A DNA stretch of 5,664 nt from Bacteroidota bacterium (GCA_030592465.1 JAUVJB010000204.1:1-5664); one strand, 5' to 3'; positions 1 through 5,262 are shown, counted from the first letter of the stretch. A program made the numbers and translations. The notes: a model not told the origin generated them from the sequence alone.

Positions 1-502
1 AGCCGTGATGAATTAAATGAGTTTTTTCAGGATTAACATTCTCGTATTTTTGCAATACATTTTCAACATTTTTTGAAATTGCTACAATATCGGTTGCTAA
101 CCAATTAACAAACTTGTCCCATTTAACTGCTTTAGGGTAATATTTAAGATTAAAAGTTGAATGGTGACGTGTATATACTCTTTTTTTTATTCTGAGCATT
201 TTAGCAGCTGATAATCCCAAAAAATTAGCATCTCTTAAATGGGCATGAACAATATCTGGCTTAATTTTTAACAACAACCATAAAAGTTTAATAAAAACAA
301 ACGGGTAATTCTTTTTCCCGTAAAATTTGATTGTAAATACAGGAATGTTATTAATTTTTAAATAATTTTCAAGTTCTGATTTTCCCGAATTTAAAAGTAT
401 AAAAGACAAGTCGAATTTTTCTTTATCAAGATATTCGGCAATCCACTCAAAAGCAAGGGCTTTGTCTATATTTGAGATTAAATATGTTATTTTTGTTTTC
501 AA
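1..502 (-). CDS. Family 4 glycosyltransferase, N-terminal part (3' end outside window)
   Basis: This is the first 167 codons of a glycosyltransferase that probably transfers an activated sugar onto a growing polysaccharide or lipid carrier at the cytoplasmic face of the membrane. The visible part resembles the acceptor-binding N-terminal Rossmann domain of GT-B, family 4 enzymes: an opening beta strand (KTKITYLISN, residues 2-11), the typical KPDIVHAH strand-loop at residues 81-88, a helix DANFLGLSAAKML (91-103), then KKRVYTRHHS (106-115) and DIVAISKNV (138-146). The C-terminal donor-binding domain is outside the window. The start is TTG at 502-500; an in-frame TAA lies two codons upstream and no ATG is available. 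A degraded paralogue at 1457-1510 has the same beginning, which supports this start. Hairpin repeats lie directly upstream. The family call is firm; the sugar and acceptor cannot be read from the sequence. Confidence 0.85.
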   Translation of the reverse strand, partial: MKTKITYLISNIDKALAFEWIAEYLDKEKFDLSFILLNSGKSELENYLKINNIPVFTIKFYGKKNYPFVFIKLLWLLLKIKPDIVHAHLRDANFLGLSAAKMLRIKKRVYTRHHSTFNLKYYPKAVKWDKFVNWLATDIVAISKNVENVLQKYENVNPEKTHLIHHG

Positions 503-518
503 TTTTTATTCTTTTTTT

Positions 519-536
519 CACCGCTGAGACGCAGAG
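519..536 (+). repeat. Solo left arm of the ACCGC hairpin repeat
   Basis: CACCGCTGAGACGCAGAG matches the left arm of the complete hairpin elements at 553-614 and 629-688, but no CTTTGCG...GCGGT right arm follows before the next left arm begins at 553. It is best read as a truncated copy standing in tandem with the complete ones, just upstream of the glycosyltransferase start. Confidence 0.7.
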
Positions 537-552
537 TTTCTGTTTTGTTTTT

Positions 553-614
553 CACCGCAGAGACGCTGAGACGCAGAGTTTTTATTTGTTTTTTTCCTTT
601 GCGACTTTGCGGTT
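553..614 (+). repeat. ACCGC hairpin repeat, complete copy
   Basis: The left arm (553-578, CACCGCAGAGACGC then TGAGACGCAGAG) is followed by a T-rich loop and a right arm at 596-614 (CCTTTGCGACTTTGCGGTT). The outer 13 bases pair in the plus-strand sense with one G·U and one A·A. The element is GC-richer than its surroundings. It lies downstream of the GxxExxY gene and upstream of the glycosyltransferase, so it could also act as a spacer or weak terminator. No role is proven. Confidence 0.75.
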
Positions 615-628
615 CTTTTTTTTCTTTT

Positions 629-688
629 CACCGCTGAGGCGCTGAGACGCAGAGTTTTTAGCTTTTCTTTCTTTGCGTCTTTGCGGTT
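629..688 (+). repeat. ACCGC hairpin repeat, complete copy
   Basis: The left arm is at 629-654 (CACCGCTGAGGCGC then TGAGACGCAGAG) and the right arm at 671-688 (CTTTGCGTCTTTGCGGTT). It has the same design as the copy at 553-614, separated from it by 14 bases of T-rich sequence. Where the neighbouring copy has an A·A mismatch in the stem, this copy has G opposite T, so the pairing is kept or improved in the plus-strand sense. It ends 42 bases downstream of the GxxExxY stop codon. Confidence 0.75.
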
Positions 689-730
689 TATGTTTTTTTC
701 TTACCTCTACGACTTCATTTTGTACATTTT

Positions 731-1117
731 TTAGAATCCATTTACAAATCGTTTAAATCCTTGTTTTAATAACGAAACATTAAAATTAATTAAAAAACCC
801 AACTTTTTATCTGTTAATTTAAGATAAGAGATAATTTGAGCTTCGTGTACAGGTAATACTACATTAACCGCTTTTATTTCTATTATAATCTCTTTTGCAA
901 CCAATAAATCAATCCTATATTCTTTTCCCAAATCATATCCTTTATAAAAAAGAGGTACAGGCACCTGACTTTCAACAAAAATATTTCTTAATTGTAACTC
1001 TTTTTTTAACGACAGTTCATAAACCATTTCTAATAAGCCGGGACCCATTTCTTTATGAACAGTGATTGAAGCGTCTAATATTTGTTTTGATATTTCATTG
1101 TATTTTTCTTTTTTCAT
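731..1117 (-). CDS. GxxExxY family protein (PD-(D/E)XK nuclease fold)
   Basis: A 128-residue protein of the GxxExxY family, whose members are usually about 125 residues long, so it looks complete. The naming motif is G27-LL-E30-MV-Y33. The family is placed in the PD-(D/E)XK nuclease superfamily; the expected catalytic residues are visible as D70 (YRIDLLV) and E80-I-K82 (IIIEIKAV), with the following HEAQIISYLKLT helix at 91-102 and the GFLINF strand at 107-112. DNA cleavage is a family-level inference; no member's physiological role is known to me. ATG at 1117 is the natural start. The gene is enclosed by hairpin repeats: two complete copies upstream (1132-1282) and two plus a partial copy downstream (519-688). 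This suggests that the repeats and the gene may travel together, perhaps as a mobile unit with the protein as its nuclease. Confidence 0.88.
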   Translation of the reverse strand: MKKEKYNEISKQILDASITVHKEMGPGLLEMVYELSLKKELQLRNIFVESQVPVPLFYKGYDLGKEYRIDLLVAKEIIIEIKAVNVVLPVHEAQIISYLKLTDKKLGFLINFNVSLLKQGFKRFVNGF

Positions 1118-1131
1118 AATTATTTTTTTTT

Positions 1132-1199
1132 AACCGCAGAGACGCAGAGACGCTGAGATTTTATTTGTTTTTTCTTTGCGTCTTTGCGACTTTGCGGTT
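1132..1199 (+). repeat. ACCGC hairpin repeat, longest copy, in the GxxExxY leader
   Basis: The left arm is at 1132-1157, a 16-base T-rich loop follows, and the right arm is at 1174-1199 (CTTTGCGTCTTTGCG then ACTTTGCGGTT). The two 26-base arms pair at 21 positions as Watson-Crick pairs, three as G·U (plus-strand sense) and two as mismatches (A·A, T·T). It begins 14 bases upstream of the GxxExxY start codon, so a transcript of that gene starting farther upstream would carry it in its leader. Confidence 0.85.
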
Positions 1200-1213
1200 C
1201 ATTATTTTTTTTT

Positions 1214-1282
1214 ACCGCAGAGGCGCTGAGACGCAGAGTTTTTTATCGTTTTTTTCCTTTGCATCTTAGCGACTTTGCGGTT
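1214..1282 (+). repeat. ACCGC hairpin repeat, second upstream copy
   Basis: The left arm is at 1214-1238 (ACCGCAGAGGCGC then TGAGACGCAGAG) and the right arm at 1256-1282 (CCTTTGCATCTTAGCG then ACTTTGCGGTT). The right half has diverged from the other copies (GCATCTTAG) but is shared almost exactly with 4253-4279, making these two copies closest relatives. Another degenerate left arm, TTACCCCCGAG, follows at about 1295-1305 and is cut off there. Confidence 0.75.
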
Positions 1283-1290
1283 CATTTTTC
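1246..1290 (+). repeat. 45-bp direct repeat, left copy
   Basis: This stretch matches 4243-4287 at 43 of 45 positions in the same orientation, with similarity fading over the next 15 bases. It covers a hairpin right arm plus its T-rich flank. With its partner it brackets 2,952 bp containing both ATPase genes and the glycosyltransferase relic. Confidence 0.8.
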
Positions 1291-1305
1291 TCTTTTTACC
1301 CCCGA

Positions 1306-1456
1306 GATTTAATGTTAATAAATAAAACCAAATAGCCACAATGGAATATTATTTAACACACCTAATTCGATATCGTAATTTTTTTGCTGTTCCGCAAAGC
1401 ATATTGGCAAATAAATTGCTATTTTCAAAAGTATGTCGGATGTTATATGTCATTTT
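1306..1456. other. Non-repeat block of unknown origin between hairpins and relic
   Basis: This block has no hairpin repeat and no recognised gene. It begins where a degenerate left arm (ACCCCCGAG) is cut off and ends at the relic. It is unusually open on both strands for its A+T content: a 34-codon reading frame on the minus strand (1349-1453) and a 39-codon frame on the plus strand (1341-1460). Neither is recognised and both may be chance. It could be the end of a degraded mobile element or another intergenic repeat family; a genome-wide search for copies would tell. Confidence 0.4.
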
Positions 1457-1510
1457 TTAAAAAATCGTTTTATCAATATTTGAAATTATGTAAGTTACTT
1501 TTGTTTTTAA
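1457..1510 (-). pseudogene. Relic of a family 4 glycosyltransferase start (first ~14 codons)
   Basis: Read on the minus strand from 1510, this stretch encodes LKTKVTYIISNIDKTIF and then a stop. Its first 14 codons match the start of the glycosyltransferase at 502 (KTKITYLISNIDK) at 34 of 42 bases. Six of the eight differences are at third positions and two at first positions, all synonymous or conservative (I/V, L/I). This is the pattern of a former coding sequence, not of chance A+T-rich similarity. The first codon is TTA in place of TTG, and the frame ends after 17 codons. It overlaps the stop codon of the adjacent ATPase gene by two bases. It looks like the truncated 5' end of a paralogous gene carried along with, or left behind by, the ATPase cassette. 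Confidence 0.7.
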
Positions 1511-2652
1511 ATTTCTTTATTTAAAAAATCTGTTAAATTATAAACCCAAACATTATTTTTCAAAGGAAAGGTTTGTTTTACAGGAGCAATAACATAGGCT
1601 TCAGTAGCATTAATGTCTTTTAAAGCAATCCAAAACCCGTTTGTTACTCTTGGTGTTATGGATGATTTTATTTCTATTGCAATAACTTTATTTGCTTTAG
1701 TTAATATTAAATCTATCTCAACACCCTTTGCTGTTCTATAATATGAATAATTCCAATTTTTATACTTATTTATAATGTTTTCTATTACGGTAATCTCCCA
1801 CGAACTACCATAAATAGGGTGTTTATATAATTCATCATAACTATCAATATTTAATAGTGCATGTAAAATTCCGGTATCTCTTAGATATACCTTAGGTGAT
1901 TTTATAAGACGCTTTTTAATATTTACATAGTATGGTTGTATAATTCGTAACATGAATGTATTTTGTAAAATATCAATATAATATTTAATAGTGGTATGAC
2001 TTAAGCCCATTGAATTACCAAGTTGAGAGTAGTTTATAATTTGACCATTTATATGAGCCAACATTGTCCATAATCTTCTAAGTGTTTCGGGAGGTATATT
2101 AAATCCGAAATTTCTTAAATCTCTCTCCAGAAATGTTTTTATATAATTTTGTAGCCATTTAAAAGCAAATTTATCATTTTTTGCTAAAATACTTAAAGGA
2201 AGCCCACCTCTTAATCTATATGTATTAAACTCAACCAAGTTATTAATTTCTAAAAAAAGAAAAGGAGAAAGCTCATAATAAAATATTCTTCCTGCTAAGG
2301 TTTCTGATGTTTGACGTAACAAATCGGGAGATGAAGAACCTAATATAATGAACTTTGTTTCAGGATTATTATCAACAAAGCTTCTTATTTCAGGAAATAT
2401 ATTAGGCATAAGTTGAATTTCATCAATACAAATAGTTTTATCTTTATGTAATTCGAAAAAACTCTCGGGTTGTTCAAGCATTTGCTTATCTGATGACTTT
2501 TCTAAATCTATTACAATACTTTTATTTATTTCAGATAACAATTTCTTAACCATAGTAGATTTCCCTACTTGTCTTGCCCCAATTATAGCAGTTACAGGAA
2601 TTTTATCAATGTAATTATTAATCTCTTTTAACAAGTCTCTTTCTACATACAT
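1507..2652 (-). CDS. AAA ATPase with C-terminal DUF4143 domain (first of two)
   Basis: A 381-residue predicted ATP-binding protein with the AAA_14 plus DUF4143 architecture. Visible in order: Walker A GARQVGKS (25-32), Walker B TICIDE (73-78), a sensor-like strand FIILGSSS (101-108), LAGR (119-122), the RGGLP (148-152) and FLERDLRN (174-181) signatures, a winged-helix-like stretch (about 206-235), KVYLRDTGIL (255-264), and a PD-(D/E)XK-like C-terminus with E312-I-D314 and E327-I-K329. Family length is about 380-430 residues, so it is complete. ATG at 2652 (MYVERDLLKEI) is chosen because it puts the family's usual short N-terminus before Walker A; an ATG at 2754 would add 34 residues unlike the family. 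A candidate promoter lies just upstream. The cellular role of this family is unknown; it is common in Bacteroidota accessory regions and often duplicated. Confidence 0.9.
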   Translation of the reverse strand: MYVERDLLKEINNYIDKIPVTAIIGARQVGKSTMVKKLLSEINKSIVIDLEKSSDKQMLEQPESFFELHKDKTICIDEIQLMPNIFPEIRSFVDNNPETKFIILGSSSPDLLRQTSETLAGRIFYYELSPFLFLEINNLVEFNTYRLRGGLPLSILAKNDKFAFKWLQNYIKTFLERDLRNFGFNIPPETLRRLWTMLAHINGQIINYSQLGNSMGLSHTTIKYYIDILQNTFMLRIIQPYYVNIKKRLIKSPKVYLRDTGILHALLNIDSYDELYKHPIYGSSWEITVIENIINKYKNWNYSYYRTAKGVEIDLILTKANKVIAIEIKSSITPRVTNGFWIALKDINATEAYVIAPVKQTFPLKNNVWVYNLTDFLNKEI

Positions 2653-2684
2653 TTTGTAAAAGTAAACATTAAGTGTGTAAATTG

Positions 2685-2692
2685 CAAATTTA
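2685..2692 (-). promoter_or_regulatory. Candidate -7 box (TAAATTTG) of the first ATPase gene
   Basis: Read on the minus strand this is TAAATTTG, which fits the Bacteroidota -7 consensus TAnnTTTG and would place transcription start about 25 bases before the ATG at 2652. A TTGG lies 14 bases upstream, closer than the usual -33 spacing of about 19, so the -33 element is weak. In such A+T-rich DNA a chance match is possible. Confidence 0.35.
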
Positions 2693-2756
2693 ACTTTCAA
2701 TTTGCACCAATAATTATTTTCAGTATTATATAGTGTATACACGAAAACGCCCATAT

Positions 2757-2837
2757 TGTCATTTCGACTAAAAGGAGAAATCTCATAACATAGTGTATAT
2801 AAGTTGAATGGGATTTCTCACTTCGTTCGAAATGACA
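2757..2837. repeat. TGTCATTTCGA inverted repeat between the ATPase genes
   Basis: The arms 2757-2786 and 2808-2837 are 30 bases each and agree at 24 positions when one is reversed; both begin at the outside with TGTCATTTCGA and contain GAGAAATC. The 21-base spacer is A+T-rich. Intergenic hairpins of this kind (TGTCATTTCGA...GAGAAATC) are, from general knowledge, common in Bacteroidota genomes. Its position between two same-strand genes would allow it to act as a terminator or mRNA-stabilising stem, but it has no U-tract of a classical terminator. The unrelated sequence shows that at least two repeat families occupy this island. Confidence 0.8.
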
Positions 2838-2901
2838 GCACAACTAAAATTTTACGGGTTTTCTTTCTGACACTATATATGTTGTTTTGGTTTTATTTTT
2901 T

Positions 2902-4146
2902 TTATTCTGTAAAAATTTTATTCAACAAATACGATTGTATATATTTTATATTATTATGTTTTTGATTTAAAGTTAAATTTACAACATACGATTCGGCAAT
3001 ATTTTCAGACAGATTAAAAGATAACAATGCTTTTAAAAACAAAGGTTTGTTTAAATTCTTATATTTTGCTTCTATTGAAATGTTTTTCATCATATCATTA
3101 ATTACAAAATCCACTTCGGCGCCATCTCTTGTTCTGTAAAAGTTTATTTTATAATAAGATAAAGTATGCTTAAAGATTTCTAAAAATATAAAATTTTCAA
3201 ATAACGCTCCATTATCAATACGAATATCCAAACTATTAAAGTTGTTTATTATAATATTTCTTAATCCTAAATCCATAAAAAATATCTTTTTCCTTTTTTT
3301 TATAGCTTTCCGTTGATTGTTTTCAAAAGGTTCAACCAATTTTATAATAAACATTTGTTCTAATATATATATATATTCTTCGCATTTATTATAGGAAAGA
3401 CTTGTAACCCTTGAAAGTTCATTAACATTAATTAGGTTTGATATTTGCAATGCTAAAAATTGTAATAATTTATTAAAGCCGACACTATCTTTATTACGGA
3501 CATAACTTTTAACATCTCGCAATAAATAAGTTCTGTAAATATCATTAAGTATTTGTATTTTTTCTATAGGGTCAGATTCTAATGCTACTCGTGGCATTCC
3601 TCCATATACCAAGTTATTGTTTAATATCAATTTAATTTGTGGCGATACAATATCATCATTAGTATTAACAGAGTATTTTTCATACTCATTGAATAATTCT
3701 TTATTATTAAACAAAACACTTTCGCTAAACGATAATGAATTAACACTCAGCATTCTCACCCTGCCGGCAAGTGATTCTTCTACTGTTTGAACAATATCCA
3801 AACTTGAACTTCCACTACATAAAATTTTGAGCTTTTTATTACTATCTATTAAAATTTTGAGTTTGGTAGATATTTTATCAATAAATTGAAATTCATCAAT
3901 AATTAATAAACCTTCTAAATCTTTGTTAATTTTAATTTTTAAAAACTCAACAACATTTGGAATACTTGAAAAAAGATTGTTGGTTTCTACTGTTTCTCCA
4001 TCTAACTTGAAAGTATCCATATCTAACAACAAACTCTCAATCAGCGAGGTTTTCCCTGTTTGTCTTGCCCCTATTAATATGGTTATGGGAACTTTACTAA
4101 TAGAGTTTTTAATTCTTGATAGATGTTTTTCTCTATGTATTAACAT
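2902..4146 (-). CDS. AAA ATPase with C-terminal DUF4143 domain (second of two)
   Basis: A 414-residue paralogue of the ATPase at 1507-2652 with the same domain order: Walker A GARQTGKT (26-33), Walker B LLIIDE (80-85), sensor-like KILCSGSSS (107-115), LAGR (127-130), YGGMP (181-185), YLLRDV (207-212), a winged-helix-like stretch (about 239-268), KIFFMDLGLRN (287-297), ALFENFIFLEI (314-324) and FYRTRDGAEVDFV (336-348). The nuclease-like residues are E344-V-D346 and E359-A-K361. It is about 33 residues longer than its neighbour, partly from an insertion near 145-175. No frameshift or lost key residue is seen, so it should be functional. The ATG at 4146 starts the usual short N-terminus. A 249-bp gap with an inverted repeat separates it from the downstream paralogue, and a candidate promoter overlapped by a palindrome lies about 40 bases upstream. 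Role unknown. Confidence 0.9.
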   Translation of the reverse strand: MLIHREKHLSRIKNSISKVPITILIGARQTGKTSLIESLLLDMDTFKLDGETVETNNLFSSIPNVVEFLKIKINKDLEGLLIIDEFQFIDKISTKLKILIDSNKKLKILCSGSSSLDIVQTVEESLAGRVRMLSVNSLSFSESVLFNNKELFNEYEKYSVNTNDDIVSPQIKLILNNNLVYGGMPRVALESDPIEKIQILNDIYRTYLLRDVKSYVRNKDSVGFNKLLQFLALQISNLINVNELSRVTSLSYNKCEEYIYILEQMFIIKLVEPFENNQRKAIKKRKKIFFMDLGLRNIIINNFNSLDIRIDNGALFENFIFLEIFKHTLSYYKINFYRTRDGAEVDFVINDMMKNISIEAKYKNLNKPLFLKALLSFNLSENIAESYVVNLTLNQKHNNIKYIQSYLLNKIFTE

Positions 4147-4187
4147 TAATTTTTTTATTCAAATCTACGACTTATTTTTTACATATA

Positions 4188-4210
4188 CAAAAATAGTCGC
4201 TACTATTTTT
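4188..4210 (-). promoter_or_regulatory. Candidate -7 box within a perfect 9-bp palindrome, upstream of second ATPase
   Basis: On the minus strand 4195-4188 reads TATTTTTG, fitting TAnnTTTG, and would start transcription about 35 bases before the ATG at 4146. It is overlapped by a perfect inverted repeat, AAAAATAGT (4189-4197) and ACTATTTTT (4202-4210) with loop CGCT. This could be an operator by which a regulator blocks the promoter. The same stem, A-rich on one side and T-rich on the other, could alternatively be a weak bidirectional terminator. A TTTG 25 bases upstream is too far for a normal -33 element. Confidence 0.4.
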
Positions 4211-4242
4211 TATGATGCGGCAAATATGTTGCTGTGTTTTTG

Positions 4243-4287
4243 TCGTTTTTTTCCTTTGCATCTTAGCGACCTTGCTGTTCATTTTTC
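4243..4287 (+). repeat. 45-bp direct repeat, right copy
   Basis: Matches 1246-1290 at 43 of 45 positions in the same orientation; the two mismatches are in the hairpin right arm (ACCTTGCTG here, ACTTTGCGG there). It lies 2,997 bp from its partner and marks the upstream edge of the ATPase cassette on the FkbM side. Confidence 0.8.
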
Positions 4288-4318
4288 CTTTTCACCGCTG
4301 AGACGCAGAGACGCTGAG
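4253..4318 (+). repeat. ACCGC hairpin remnant: right arm followed by left arm
   Basis: A right arm (4253-4279, CCTTTGCATCTTAGCG then ACCTTGCTGTT) is followed by a left arm (4293-4318, CACCGCTGAGACGC then AGAGACGCTGAG). This is the order found at the junction between two adjacent elements, as between 614 and 629 or 1199 and 1214, so the outer arm of each element seems to have been lost. It sits 44 bases downstream of the FkbM gene's stop codon. Confidence 0.75.
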
Positions 4319-4362
4319 GTTTTGTTGTTTTGGTTTTTAATTTTTTATTTATTCCAATATAT

Positions 4363-5256
4363 TTATTTTGTATAAAGACAAATAATATCATAATGGCAAT
4401 TTTCAAAATCATCTGATACTTTTACTTGCATTAGGGTTTCTGCATTAACGATATTGTAGTTTTTATTTTCAAGAAATGATATTATTTCTTTTGCAGAAAA
4501 TCCTTGTTCTTTTAAATTATTATTGTCTAATTCAACAAACAATTTCGGTTTAAACCTATTAATACTATTCTTTCCTCCTAATAATACATTCATTTCAAAT
4601 CCTTCCACATCAATTTTTATTAAATCAATATTTTTTATATTTTTTTCTTTAACATACTCGTCTATTGTAATAATATCAATATAAGAACCTTTAATGTTGT
4701 TTGCAACAGGAACAATTTTATTCATACCCAAATTATTTTCGTCAATAATAGATAAAAAATATTTCCCCGAAATATTTCCCATGCCTTTATTAATTATTGT
4801 TATGTTACAAAAATTATTTACAAGCAAATTGCTTTGAAATCTTTTAAAATTTATTTTGTCGGGCTCAAAAGCAAAGATTTTGCCATCTTTGCCAACCCGA
4901 ATAGAAGCATTCATGCTAACATCTCCCACATTTGCCCCAATATCAAAAATAGTATTCCCTTTTTTAATTAATCTTAAAAGTTTTTGTCTTGAATTTTCTA
5001 TAAATCCGTAATAAACGTACCAATCAACAATGTCACTAATATCTAAATTGTAATTTATATTATTTCTATTAACTTTACGACAGGTTGGTTTAGAATATTG
5101 ATAGTGATTTGGTGGAATTTTAGTTATAATGCTGCCAAATTTTTTTCCTATAGTATATTTTACAAGAATTTTTTCAAAAATTGATAGTTTAAAAACTAAA
5201 CGTATTAAATTAAATATTTTTGTTTTCAATATTATATATGTTAGTTCAAGTTTCAA
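4363..5256 (-). CDS. FkbM family methyltransferase
   Basis: A 297-residue S-adenosylmethionine-dependent methyltransferase of the FkbM type (Methyltransf_21), likely O-methylating a sugar of a cell-surface polysaccharide or glycolipid. The SAM-binding motif I is FDIGANVG (104-111), followed by FAFEPDK (128-134), whose acidic E131 should bind the ribose, and by the family's IKIDVEGFE (213-221) and KPKLFVEL (236-243). The first 70 residues are a family-variable lead-in. The start is TTG at 5256; an in-frame TAG lies one codon farther upstream. A second TTG at 5229 would give 288 residues beginning MKTKIF, like the glycosyltransferase start at 502, and cannot be excluded. It lies 6 bp behind the glycosyltransferase at 5263, so the two are probably cotranscribed. 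The substrate is not readable from the sequence. Confidence 0.87.
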   Translation of the reverse strand: MKLELTYIILKTKIFNLIRLVFKLSIFEKILVKYTIGKKFGSIITKIPPNHYQYSKPTCRKVNRNNINYNLDISDIVDWYVYYGFIENSRQKLLRLIKKGNTIFDIGANVGDVSMNASIRVGKDGKIFAFEPDKINFKRFQSNLLVNNFCNITIINKGMGNISGKYFLSIIDENNLGMNKIVPVANNIKGSYIDIITIDEYVKEKNIKNIDLIKIDVEGFEMNVLLGGKNSINRFKPKLFVELDNNNLKEQGFSAKEIISFLENKNYNIVNAETLMQVKVSDDFENCHYDIICLYTK

Positions 5257-5262
5257 AATCTA

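Noticed and set aside
519..1305. CRISPR array
   Set aside because: The repeats vary in length, are imperfect hairpins and come as left/right arm pairs with T-rich loops. There are no uniform unique spacers and no cas genes in the window.
1341..1460. Small overlapping frames on both strands as genes
   Set aside because: Neither 34 nor 39 codons show a recognisable domain or ribosome-binding site, and they overlap almost completely. They are kept as an observation on the block, not as coding sequences.
2653..2754. Longer start (34 extra residues) for the first ATPase
   Set aside because: The extension is unlike the family's short N-terminus, covers the candidate promoter, and starts at the edge of the inverted repeat. 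The ATG at 2652 fits much better.
2757..2837. Classical rho-independent terminator of the second ATPase gene
   Set aside because: The stem is long but imperfect, its outer half is not GC-rich, and no U-tract follows on the minus strand. It matches a dispersed intergenic repeat better.
1291..4242. Insertion sequence or transposon carrying the ATPases
   Set aside because: No transposase or integrase gene and no convincing terminal inverted repeats are present. Only direct repeats made of hairpin arms bracket the region, so homologous recombination is the simpler reading.
3923..4375. Plus-strand open frame of 150 codons
   Set aside because: It runs antisense through the conserved Walker A end of the second ATPase gene, then through the palindrome and the hairpin repeat; its SPLRRRDAEV stretch is a translated repeat arm. 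It has no recognisable domain.
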